The notes under the pieces: generated by a model | The model's database searches: none | What the model saw: only the letters and a program-made list of their open reading frames with translations | Told to the model about the DNA's origin: nothing | Part shown: positions 9,209 to 16,200 of the stretch, one piece after another | How positions within the stretch are numbered: the first letter of the stretch is position 1 | Layout of the letters: every line of letters starts with the position of its first letter | DNA from: an uncultured Spirochaetota bacterium | GTDB lineage: Bacteria; Spirochaetota; Spirochaetia; Treponematales; Rectinemataceae | Direction of reading: 5' to 3' | NCBI GenBank assembly: GCA_903821875.1 | Contig: CAIJMU010000165.1 | Coordinates: 1-40,695 of the forward strand | DNA: 40,695 nt | Made by a program: the position numbers and the translations under genes

Positions 9209-9754
9209 ATGCGGAACAGTCGAAGGCTTTCGGCCACTATCGCGCTCCTTTTCCTTGCCGCCCTTGGCCTGGGGGCCCAGCAGATCACCCGTATCGCGGT
9301 GGTCGATCTCGGGAAGATCATCATCGCCTATTCCCGGGACGCCGCCGTACTCCATGATTACGAGGCGAAGAAGGCCAGCATCCAGCTCGAGATCGATTCA
9401 ATGTCTACCGAGATCAAGGCCCTCAAGGCCAGGAAGGCCGAAGCTGACAAGGCCAAGGATGCCCAGGCTTCCGCCAGGCTCGAATCCGACATCGCGAAGC
9501 GCACCGATGCCTATCGGGTTTTTGTGCGCTCGAAGCAGGAGGAGCTCGACGTCGAGGCCGGGAAGATCAATGCTTCCGATTCCTTCATGCAGCTCGTCTA
9601 CTCGAACATCCAGTCGGTTGCCGAAACCGAGGGCTATTCCCTCGTGCTCAACCTCCGCAGCGCGGATTCGGTGATGAGCGCGGTGCTCTGGTACAGTCCC
9701 ATGATCGACATTACCGACAAGGTCATCGCAGCCATGCTTGGAAAGGCGAGATAG
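9209..9754 (+). CDS. ompH: Periplasmic OmpH/Skp-like chaperone
   Basis: 181 residues. Signal peptide about 1-23 (hydrophobic core ALLFLAALGL, cleavage near GLGA before QQ). The mature N-terminus ITRIAVVDLGKIIIAYSRD matches the start of Skp/OmpH proteins, where 'VVDxxxI' opens the trimerisation beta segment. Residues 50-125 are a charged, Ala/Lys/Glu-rich coiled coil (the jellyfish tentacle), and the C-terminal part returns to a small beta segment (YSLVLNLRSADSVM...). Known role: trimeric periplasmic holdase that carries unfolded outer-membrane proteins to BamA. It directly follows bamA, as T. pallidum TP0327 follows TP0326. A GGGGG run about 5 bases before the ATG serves as ribosome-binding site. 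Convergent with the STAS gene, only 9 bases between stops. Confidence 0.88.
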   Translation: MRNSRRLSATIALLFLAALGLGAQQITRIAVVDLGKIIIAYSRDAAVLHDYEAKKASIQLEIDSMSTEIKALKARKAEADKAKDAQASARLESDIAKRTDAYRVFVRSKQEELDVEAGKINASDSFMQLVYSNIQSVAETEGYSLVLNLRSADSVMSAVLWYSPMIDITDKVIAAMLGKAR

Positions 9755-9763
9755 GGTAGTCCC

Positions 9764-10270
9764 TCAGCCGGGTTCCTTCCTATTCTCGATCGACTCGCGG
9801 AGAAGGGTATTGAGGGCCAGGAACCTGGCGCGGTTGCTGTCGGAGATTGCTGCGAGTTCCTCGTGCGCGTCCAGGAGAAATTCAGCTGAAGCACCGTCTG
9901 ACGGTTTTGCGCCCTCGCCGATGCCCTCGAGTTCAGGGAAGTCCGGACCTTCCCGGACGCTTTCCACGAGACCAAGGACCCCGATGGTCTTGAGGAGCCC
10001 GATACAGTTGTCGTTCGTAGCGACGAGGGTGATCTTCTTCCCGGTCTTCGCCATGAGTTTTTTCGTAAGGCCTACGATGAGGCCGAGGAAGGTGGAGTCC
10101 ATATACTCGCAGTGCGCGAGGTCCATGAAGATTCCGGAAATCGGGGCGGAGTCTTCCAGGCGGGCGAAGCATTTCGCCTTGAGAAGGGGGCAAAGGGCCG
10201 CTGTGACATGGCCTGTCGCCCGTATGAACAGGCGGTCGTCGACCGCCCGCGCGAACAGCGCTTCTTCCAC
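9764..10270 (-). CDS. STAS-domain protein (anti-sigma-factor-antagonist type)
   Basis: 168 residues from the GTG at 10270. Residues about 8-105 form a STAS domain. Its signature CEYMDSTFLGLIVGL contains the DS pair (D58, S59), the serine position phosphorylated in SpoIIAA/RsbV-type antagonists. A hydrophilic C-terminal tail of about 60 residues has no recognised motif. Family knowledge: the unphosphorylated form binds a partner anti-sigma kinase or other switch protein; no kinase or phosphatase partner is encoded in this window. Start choice: GTG is preceded by GGAGG with a 4-base gap. An in-frame ATG at 10309 would add 13 residues but has no Shine-Dalgarno, and the predicted minus-strand promoter would start transcription about there. 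Divergent from mutS, convergent with ompH, therefore its own transcription unit. Confidence 0.85.
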   Translation of the reverse strand: MEEALFARAVDDRLFIRATGHVTAALCPLLKAKCFARLEDSAPISGIFMDLAHCEYMDSTFLGLIVGLTKKLMAKTGKKITLVATNDNCIGLLKTIGVLGLVESVREGPDFPELEGIGEGAKPSDGASAEFLLDAHEELAAISDSNRARFLALNTLLRESIENRKEPG

Positions 10271-10311
10271 GTGACCTCCAAAGCCATCCCTTGCGGGCAG
10301 GCCGCGCATTG

Positions 10312-10340
10312 TTGAAGCCTAATGCTCCGATCGCTATAAT
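10312..10340 (+). promoter_or_regulatory. Promoter of mutS (consensus sigma-70 type)
   Basis: TTGAAG (10312-10317), 17-base spacer, perfect TATAAT (10335-10340). Predicted transcription starts near 10347, only about 3 bases before the mutS ATG, implying a leaderless or nearly leaderless transcript. Its boxes overlap those of the divergent STAS promoter. Confidence 0.65.
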
Positions 10341-10344
10341 ACAA
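10316..10344 (-). promoter_or_regulatory. Probable promoter of the STAS gene
   Basis: Minus strand: TTGTAT (10339-10344), 17-base spacer, TAGGCT (10316-10321). Predicted transcription starts near 10309, leaving a leader of about 38 bases with GGAGG ahead of the GTG start. It is interleaved with the mutS promoter. Confidence 0.4.
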
Positions 10345-10349
10345 CGGCA

Positions 10350-13205
10350 ATGCCCGATACACCCATGCCTGATACAGCTATACCTGCTGATACGCCTATG
10401 ATGCAGCAATACAGGAAGGCCAAGGCGAGGAACCGCGACGCGGTCCTTTTTTTTCGCCTGGGCGACTTCTACGAGATGTTTTTCGAGGATGCCATCGAAG
10501 TCAGCTCCCTCCTCAACCTGACCCTCACAAAGCGGCAGGGCGAGCCGATGTGCGGCATTCCCTGGCATTCGGCGCGATCCTATATCGCAAGGCTCCTCAA
10601 GGCCGGGAAAAAAGTTGCCATTTGCGAGCAGATCGGGGAGGTAGGTGCGGGCAGGGGTCCTGGAAAAGGCATCGTGGAACGCGATGTCGTCGAAGTCATT
10701 ACCCCGGGTACGGCCATGGAGGAGGATTTCCTCGACCGGGCCTCGAACAACTGGCTCTTCGCCCTCTGCGCCGCCCCGGTCCCCGGTGGGGGTAGCCGCC
10801 TCGGTTCAGCCTGGCTCGATCTCGGGACGGCTGAGTTCCGCTGCGCTCCGGTAGGCACCGAAGGCGGAGCCGCGGCTCTTGGAGTTGCGTCTCCAGAAGC
10901 CGCCGAGGATGAGGTGGAAGCCTGGTTGTCCCGCGAACTCCTCAGGCTCGATCCCCGCGAAGTACTCATCCAGCATAGCCTCCTTGAGCGGCCGGAGGTG
11001 GCGCGTGTCCTGGCCTCCCGCCCGGGCCTCATCCTGAACCGTTTGCCGGACTGGTCTTTTGACGTGAAGACGGCGGCTTCGGAACTCCGCGAGCGCTTCG
11101 GGCTGGCTACGCTGAAGGGCCTGGGCTTTGGCGAAGAGGGGCCGGAGCTGGCCGCAGCCCGGGCCCTCCTACGCTACGCTGACGACATGTCGCAGACCTC
11201 GAGCGCACAGATCCGGGGCCTCCTGCCCTGGGAGGCAGGCAACTACGCCCGCATCGACGATTCAACCCTCCGCAACCTCGAGCTCGTCCGCAACCTCGAA
11301 GACTCCACGCGCTCCTTCAGCCTCCTCGAAACCATGGACTTCACAAGGACCAGCCCGGGGGCCCGCCTGATCCGGCAGTGGATCATGGAACCCCTTCGCA
11401 GGAAGGCCGCCATCGAGGCCCGCCTCGAGGCGGTCGAATTCCTTTACCGGCGCCAGCGCCTCCTCGGGGAGCTGCGGGGCCGTCTCTCGCGGGTACTCGA
11501 CACCGAGCGCCTCGCCTCGCGCGTGGCCATGAAAAAGGCGCATGCCAAGGATCTTCTGGCCCTCCGCGATTCCCTTGCGGCCTCCCTCGAAGCCCTGGCC
11601 TTGATGGACAGGGAGGGGGGAAGCGCCACGATGGCCGCTGCCGGGGCTGCCCCTCCCGCGCCTCCAGACGCGGCAGCCATCAGCGAAGCCATTCGGGACA
11701 TCTCCGACACTGTCCTCGACGAGCCCTCGGTCCTCCTCACGGAGGGCAGGCTCATCAAGCCTGGCATCGACGCCGGGCTCGACCACCTCCACTCGCTGCA
11801 GGACAACGCACGGAGCCTCCTCGAGACCTACCTCGAGGAGGAGAAGTCCGCCTCGGGCATCGCCAACCTCCGGGTGAGATATAATCGCATAATTGGATAT
11901 TATCTCGAGGTATCCAAAGGAAAGCTCGAGGCGGTGCCTGCCCACTTCGTCCGGAGGCAGTCCCTGGTCACCGGGGAGCGCTACTCCACCGCCAGGCTCG
12001 CCGAGCTCGAGAGCGAGATCAACGGGGCGACGGAGCGCATCGTCGAGATCGAGAGGCGGCTCTTCCTGGAGCTGCGCGACCGGGTCGAGGCTGCTGTGCC
12101 CCCGGTCCTCGGCCTCGCCCGCGCGCTGGCCGTCCACGACTGCCTGGCCTCCTTCGCGTGGGCGGCGACCGAGCGGGCCTGGGTGAGGCCGCGCCTCTTC
12201 GAGGATGGGAGGCTCCGCATCGCGGATGGCCGCCATCCCGTGGTGGAGGCCCACCTCCCGCCGGGAACCTTCGTACCAAATGGTATCATACTTTCGGCGG
12301 CAGGCGTCCATGCCGCGCTGGATGGTCTGCCGGCGGCTGGCAGCGCGACCGTGGCAGGACCTGCAGGTCCCGCGGGACCTGTTGGTCCCGGGGACGGGGC
12401 CCCTTCCTTTGCGCTCATCACCGGGCCCAACATGGCTGGCAAGTCAACCTTCCTCCGTCAGACTGCCCTCATCGTCCTGATGGCCCAGGCAGGCAGCTTT
12501 GTCCCTGCCTCCGAGGCTGAGATAGGCATAGCCGACCGTATTTTCTGCCGTGTCGGTGCCCACGATGACCTGGCGCGTGGCGAAAGCACCTTCCTCGTCG
12601 AGATGCATGAAACCGCGCGCATCCTCAATACTGCCACAGTCTCAAGCCTCGTCATCATGGACGAGGTCGGGCGCGGCACGAGCACCCTCGACGGGCTCGC
12701 GATCGCACGGGCCGTCATGGAACGCCTCCTCGATCCGATCGGCGCGAGAACCCTCTTCGCTACGCACTACCACGAACTCACCGCCATCGGTCATCCGCGG
12801 CTGCGCAACTTCAGGCTCGCGGTGCTCGAGGAGGAGGGTGACGTCGTCTTCCTCAAGCGCATCGAGGAAGGCGCGGCCCTGGGCTCCTATGGCCTGCACG
12901 TCGCCCGGCTGGCAGGCATCCCGCCTGAGGTCCTCGCGCGGGCAGCCAGCCTGCGCCACGAACTCGAGTCCCGGGAGGCCGGGATGCGAAGCGGGAGTGA
13001 AGTGAAAAGCGGGGTCGAGGGTGGGCTGCCCCTGCGTCAGGGGGCCCCGCACCCGCTTCCTGCAAGGCTTCCGGCTACCCTTGATCTCTTCGATCCGGGC
13101 GAGCTCGTGCTCGCCGAGCTGGCTTCCATCGACATCGATCGCCTCACTCCCCTCGAAGCCCTCAACCGCCTGTCGAAATTGAAGAAATCCCTCAGGAAAA
13201 ACTGA
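10350..13205 (+). CDS. mutS: DNA mismatch repair protein MutS
   Basis: 951 residues. The mismatch-recognition motif DFYEMF (F40, E42) sits in domain I. The lever/clamp region spans about 290-600. The ATPase has Walker A GPNMAGKST (from G692) and Walker B VIMDE (D771, E772) followed by GRGTSTLDG. The C-terminal TPLEALNRLSKLKK (near 930-945) is the typical MutS tail. Known role: recognises mismatches and loops and recruits MutL. Two low-complexity insertions stand out: an Ala/Pro-rich one in the clamp (about 420-450) and a collagen-like GPAGPAGPVGPG directly before Walker A (about 670-683). The ATG at 10350 has no Shine-Dalgarno and lies 9 bases after a perfect TATAAT, suggesting leaderless initiation; ATGs at 10365 and 10398 also lack ribosome-binding sites. 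comF follows after 35 bases. Confidence 0.96.
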   Translation: MPDTPMPDTAIPADTPMMQQYRKAKARNRDAVLFFRLGDFYEMFFEDAIEVSSLLNLTLTKRQGEPMCGIPWHSARSYIARLLKAGKKVAICEQIGEVGAGRGPGKGIVERDVVEVITPGTAMEEDFLDRASNNWLFALCAAPVPGGGSRLGSAWLDLGTAEFRCAPVGTEGGAAALGVASPEAAEDEVEAWLSRELLRLDPREVLIQHSLLERPEVARVLASRPGLILNRLPDWSFDVKTAASELRERFGLATLKGLGFGEEGPELAAARALLRYADDMSQTSSAQIRGLLPWEAGNYARIDDSTLRNLELVRNLEDSTRSFSLLETMDFTRTSPGARLIRQWIMEPLRRKAAIEARLEAVEFLYRRQRLLGELRGRLSRVLDTERLASRVAMKKAHAKDLLALRDSLAASLEALALMDREGGSATMAAAGAAPPAPPDAAAISEAIRDISDTVLDEPSVLLTEGRLIKPGIDAGLDHLHSLQDNARSLLETYLEEEKSASGIANLRVRYNRIIGYYLEVSKGKLEAVPAHFVRRQSLVTGERYSTARLAELESEINGATERIVEIERRLFLELRDRVEAAVPPVLGLARALAVHDCLASFAWAATERAWVRPRLFEDGRLRIADGRHPVVEAHLPPGTFVPNGIILSAAGVHAALDGLPAAGSATVAGPAGPAGPVGPGDGAPSFALITGPNMAGKSTFLRQTALIVLMAQAGSFVPASEAEIGIADRIFCRVGAHDDLARGESTFLVEMHETARILNTATVSSLVIMDEVGRGTSTLDGLAIARAVMERLLDPIGARTLFATHYHELTAIGHPRLRNFRLAVLEEEGDVVFLKRIEEGAALGSYGLHVARLAGIPPEVLARAASLRHELESREAGMRSGSEVKSGVEGGLPLRQGAPHPLPARLPATLDLFDPGELVLAELASIDIDRLTPLEALNRLSKLKKSLRKN

Positions 13206-13240
13206 ATTCCCGAGGGGGGCCGCGGGCGTACTGTCCTTTC

Positions 13241-13945
13241 ATGAAGCTCAGCCCGCCCAGCATTCTTTCAGGACTCCTTGGAATCCTCGCGCCCCTTCCC
13301 TGCGTAGTCTGCGGACAGCCCTGTGGCTCCGACGATTCGCTGCCCCAGCTCTGCGGAGCCTGCGCTGCAGCGATCCGCCCCCTCCCTGAGCCTCGCTGTG
13401 AACGCTGTGGCCGCCCCCTCGTCTCGGAAGCGGGAGCCTGTCTGCGCTGTCGCTCGAAGTCCCCGGACTGGGACGAGGCCTATCCTCTTTTTGACTGGAG
13501 GGGGCCTGCTGGTGTGGCCCTGGCCGCCTACAAGCTCGGAGGAAGGCCTGGCCTTGCGCGTTTCTTCGCAGATGCCCTCGAGCCGGTCATCAGGGCACGC
13601 TGGCCAGACTCTGTCCTCGTGCCAGTACCACCGAGGGCAGAACGCCTCCGGAAGCAGGGCTGGGATCACGTTGAGCTCATTGCGAGGGTCCTTGAGCGTC
13701 GCGGCTTCGAGGTAGCCAGGGTACTCCAGCGAGGCAGCTCCCTTGAGCAGAAAAAACTCGGCCTCGATGCCCGGAGGGAGAACGCGCTCCGCGCCTACCA
13801 CGTCATGGAGGGGCGCGCGGTACCACGCCGTGCCCTGGTGCTTGACGATGTGTACACCAGCGGCGCAACAGCCGGCGCCTGCTCGATGGCACTCAAGGGA
13901 GCCGGGAGCGAGAAGGTCGCCTTTGTCGCAATTGCCGCTGATTGA
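13241..13945 (+). CDS. comF: ComF-family phosphoribosyltransferase-like protein
   Basis: 234 residues, normal for the family. The N-terminal part has zinc-binding CxxC pairs: C21/C24, C38/C41, C53/C56 and C67/C70, i.e. two ribbons. The C-terminal part is a type I phosphoribosyltransferase fold with the PRPP-loop motif LDDVYTSGAT (201-210) and the conserved PVPPRAERLRKQGWDHVELIA segment starting near 128, which is typical of ComF/GntX. Family knowledge: in competent bacteria ComF acts in DNA uptake; in most others the role is unknown, and no reaction should be assumed. The ATG lacks a Shine-Dalgarno; TACTGT lies 6 bases upstream, but with a poor -35. It is probably transcribed mainly with mutS. 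Followed by a 326-base gap before rimP. Confidence 0.88.
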   Translation: MKLSPPSILSGLLGILAPLPCVVCGQPCGSDDSLPQLCGACAAAIRPLPEPRCERCGRPLVSEAGACLRCRSKSPDWDEAYPLFDWRGPAGVALAAYKLGGRPGLARFFADALEPVIRARWPDSVLVPVPPRAERLRKQGWDHVELIARVLERRGFEVARVLQRGSSLEQKKLGLDARRENALRAYHVMEGRAVPRRALVLDDVYTSGATAGACSMALKGAGSEKVAFVAIAAD

Positions 13946-13976
13946 AGGCGTCTGGGGAACTGCCACCTTCGTCGGC

Positions 13977-14006
13977 TTGACAGCCGGCGGCGATAGCGGG
14001 TATTCT
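13977..14006 (+). promoter_or_regulatory. Strong promoter of the rimP-nusA-infB operon leader
   Basis: Perfect TTGACA (13977-13982), 18-base spacer, TATTCT (14001-14006). Predicted start near 14013. It lies in the only sizeable gap between comF and rimP, about 265 bases ahead of rimP, and is the best -35 element I found in the window. Confidence 0.65.
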
Positions 14007-14012
14007 CCCCTA

Positions 14013-14076
14013 TCGGAAAATACTACAGGATTCTCCTCGGGAAGCAGGAAGAGAGTCGCGGGGCGGCTCTTTTTTT
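14013..14076 (+). ncRNA. Putative attenuator leader RNA (or short terminated RNA) ahead of rimP-nusA
   Basis: About 64 bases between the predicted transcription start and the U-run. Two mutually exclusive hairpins can be drawn. The first, antiterminator-like, pairs GATTCTCCTC (14029-14038) with GAAGAGAGTC (14048-14057): 9 of 10 positions pair, including one G-U, with a 9-base loop. The second is the intrinsic terminator at 14052-14076, whose left arm shares bases 14052-14057 with the first. This is the layout of a transcription attenuator. There is no ATG in the segment, so a leader peptide is unlikely. It resembles no riboswitch class I know. A NusA-responsive leader terminator is known ahead of the homologous ylxS(rimP)-nusA operon in Bacillus subtilis; whether this one responds to NusA is inference. 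The alternative is an independent small RNA of about 64 nucleotides. Confidence 0.5.
14052..14076 (+). terminator. Intrinsic terminator in the rimP leader
   Basis: AGAGTCGC (14052-14059), triloop GGG, GCGGCTCT (14063-14070): an 8-bp stem with one G-U pair, followed by an uninterrupted run of seven T (14070-14076, the first shared with the stem). It could end comF transcripts as well as those from the promoter at 13977. Confidence 0.7.
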
Positions 14077-14271
14077 ATTGCTTGGCTGCAATGGAAAGTA
14101 CCGGTGCCGAGGGCAATGTGGAACCCGGGTAATGGTCTGGAACGAAATGTGGGTCGATCGGCTTCTTGGATCGACTGATGGCAAGATGTAGAAGCAGACA
14201 GGATCGATGGGGGTCGGGCGGCCAGTGGCCGTGCCCCACGAGGGATTTGCGGGACGGAGTGGCCCCAGTAC
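14077..14271 (+). other. Rest of the 5' leader of rimP, no gene seen
   Basis: No ORF with coding character and no tRNA (none of the expected clover-leaf arms), although some bacteria carry tRNA-fMet here. Two further hairpins: GTCGATC (14153-14159) with GATCGAC (14169-14175), a perfect 7-bp stem, and GGGCGGCC (14216-14223) with GGCC/GCCC (14227-14236) with a 2-base bulge. The second ends 35 bases before the rimP ATG. No second promoter with good boxes was found here, so rimP expression probably depends on read-through of the terminator. Confidence 0.4.
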
Positions 14272-14745
14272 ATGCAGGAACAGGAAGCGATCCGGAAGGA
14301 CATCGAGGCAGCACTCGCTGCGGTCAAGATCGACCTTCTCGAGTTCACGGTGGGACGGCATCGGGGCGATGTCCAGGTCCATGCTGTCATCTATTCTGCG
14401 ACGGGAACCGGAACCGCCGAGTGTACCAAGGCCCACAAGCTCATTGCTTCCCGGCTTGAAACAGGTTTTGAGATCATCGAGCCTTTTATTGAAGTCTCGA
14501 GTCCCGGCATCGACAGGGTATTCCGTTCAGCGCACGAGTATGAGGTTTTCGCGGGTCAAGGTATCCGCTATCTTCCCGGGGACGAGACGGAGTGGCGGAG
14601 CGGCCGCCTCCTGGGCCTCGGGGACGGCCTGGTCCGCATCGAGGCGGACGGGGAAACGATCGCCATTCCCCTGGCCGGAATTTGCAAGGCGAAACTGGAT
14701 TCGACACGCGAGGGCAAAGCGCCCTCCGCGCGGGGGGGGGAATAA
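14272..14745 (+). CDS. rimP: Ribosome maturation factor RimP
   Basis: 157 residues, the usual RimP (YhbC/YlxS, DUF150) size. Diagnostic features are the CTKAHKLI segment near residue 53 and VSSPGIDRVF (75-84) at the boundary of the N-terminal alpha/beta domain; the C-terminal half is an Sm-like barrel. Known role: binds free 30S subunits and assists late maturation around S12/S19. The start ATG has only a distant GGAG (12 bases), which with the preceding hairpins suggests modest initiation. The stop is followed by nusA after 3 bases, so the two are almost certainly translationally coupled. First gene of the operon, preceded by the putative attenuator leader. Confidence 0.9.
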   Translation: MQEQEAIRKDIEAALAAVKIDLLEFTVGRHRGDVQVHAVIYSATGTGTAECTKAHKLIASRLETGFEIIEPFIEVSSPGIDRVFRSAHEYEVFAGQGIRYLPGDETEWRSGRLLGLGDGLVRIEADGETIAIPLAGICKAKLDSTREGKAPSARGGE

Positions 14746-14748
14746 GCC

Positions 14749-16191
14749 ATGGCTTCGGAAATGGCAGAGGCGATCCGCCAGCTGATCAACGAAAAAGGTA
14801 TCTCTGAGGATCTCATCCTGAAAACGCTCGAGGATGCCCTCCTCGCGGCCTACAAGAAGAAGTACGGCACCAACGAGAACGCGGTGGTGCGCTTCCGTGA
14901 CGATTACGAGGGAGTGGACATCTTCGCGAAGAAGACCATCGTCGAGGAACTCGACGACCCGGTCCTCGAGATCGAGCTCTCCGAGGCCAAGGAGATCTAC
15001 GAGGAGGCCGAGGTCGGCGACGTGCTCGAGCTGCCCGTCGATCCGAAGGAATTCGACCTCCAGTCCGTCATGCTCGCAAAGCAGACCACCCGCACCTCGC
15101 TCCGCGAGATTTCCCGCGACACCCAGTACGCCGAGTACAAGTCCAAGGTCGGAGAGATCATAATTGGTTATTATCAGCGGGAGCGGAACGGCAACATCTT
15201 CGTGGACCTCGGCAAGGTCGAGGGCATCTTCCCGAAGAAGTACCAGTCGCCCCGCGAGGCCTACCACATGGGCGACCGCATCAAGGCCTATATAGTAGAG
15301 GTCGAAAAGGGCCGCATGGGCGGGCCCCAGATCATCCTCTCCCGTTCGCACCCCGAGTTCGTACGCAAGATCCTGGAGCTCGAGGTTCCCGAGATCTACG
15401 ACAAGAGCGTAGAGGTGTTCAAGATCGTCCGCGAGCCCGGCTACCGGACAAAGATCGCAGTCTATTCGCGCCGGGAAGACATCGATCCCGTAGGCGCCTG
15501 CGTGGGCCTGAAGGGCATCCGCATCCAGGCCATCATCCGCGAGCTCGAGGGCGAGAAGGTCGACATCCTCCGCTACGACATCGACTCCAAGCGTTTCATC
15601 CACAATGCCCTCTCACCCGCCGAGGTGCGCGACGTCTACATACTCGACGAAGCCAAGCACACGGCCCTCGTTGTGGTGCCCGACAGCCAGTTTTCGGTGG
15701 CGATCGGCAAGCAGGGCCTCAACGTGCGGCTCGCCAACCGGCTCTGCGACTGGAACATCGATGTGAAGAGCGAGGAGCAGTTCCGCGAGATGGACCGCTC
15801 CGGCGGCTACATGAAGGCCGTCGAGGAACTCTTCGGAGAGGGCGATGTGGGCAACGGCATCTCCGATCTTCCCGGCATGGTGCCGGAGTGGGTCGAAGCG
15901 CTCGCGGTGGCCGGAATCTCCACGCTGGAGGACCTCCTCGATCTTGCCCCGCTCGAACTGCAAGGCATCGAGGGACTCGACGAGGCCGCTGCCAAAGCGA
16001 TACAGTCCATCATCGATGAGAATATAGAGGTCGTCGAAGAGGGCGAAGAAGAAGGCGTCGAAGAAGAGGACGCAACCGAAGATGAATACCAGTGCCCGGA
16101 TTGCGGGGCAAGCGTGACTCCCGAGATGAGTCATTGCCCCTCCTGCGGTGTCGAGTTGAGCTTTGAGTACGAGGACGAGCAGCAAGCTTAA
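14749..16191 (+). CDS. nusA: Transcription termination/antitermination factor NusA with C-terminal zinc ribbon
   Basis: 480 residues. N-terminal RNA-polymerase-binding domain 1-110; S1 domain about 130-200 (GNIFVDLGKVEGIFP); KH1 about 230-290 with GACVGLKGIRIQAI; KH2 about 300-370 with VAIGKQGLNVRLA; then one helix-hairpin-helix repeat about 382-430 (ISDLPGMVPEW...LEGIEGLDEAAAKAI-like) and an acidic linker. The end is unusual: CPDCG...CPSCG with C449, C452, C463 and C466, a four-cysteine zinc ribbon not part of E. coli or B. subtilis NusA. Role: controls RNA polymerase pausing, termination and antitermination. Sits between rimP (3-base gap) and infB (9-base gap; AGGGAG overlaps the end of the gap), the conserved bacterial order. 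Whether the ribbon is shared by all spirochaetes I cannot tell from here. Confidence 0.95.
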   Translation: MASEMAEAIRQLINEKGISEDLILKTLEDALLAAYKKKYGTNENAVVRFRDDYEGVDIFAKKTIVEELDDPVLEIELSEAKEIYEEAEVGDVLELPVDPKEFDLQSVMLAKQTTRTSLREISRDTQYAEYKSKVGEIIIGYYQRERNGNIFVDLGKVEGIFPKKYQSPREAYHMGDRIKAYIVEVEKGRMGGPQIILSRSHPEFVRKILELEVPEIYDKSVEVFKIVREPGYRTKIAVYSRREDIDPVGACVGLKGIRIQAIIRELEGEKVDILRYDIDSKRFIHNALSPAEVRDVYILDEAKHTALVVVPDSQFSVAIGKQGLNVRLANRLCDWNIDVKSEEQFREMDRSGGYMKAVEELFGEGDVGNGISDLPGMVPEWVEALAVAGISTLEDLLDLAPLELQGIEGLDEAAAKAIQSIIDENIEVVEEGEEEGVEEEDATEDEYQCPDCGASVTPEMSHCPSCGVELSFEYEDEQQA

Positions 16192-16200
16192 AGGGAGTTT

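Noticed and set aside
13743-14132. Open frame of 129 residues covering the end of comF and the attenuator region
   Set aside because: Its first half is a shadow of comF and it runs through a clear promoter and terminator.
14080-14271. tRNA-fMet or other tRNA upstream of rimP
   Set aside because: The location is typical in some bacteria, but no acceptor stem, T-arm GTTCRA or anticodon arm could be assembled.
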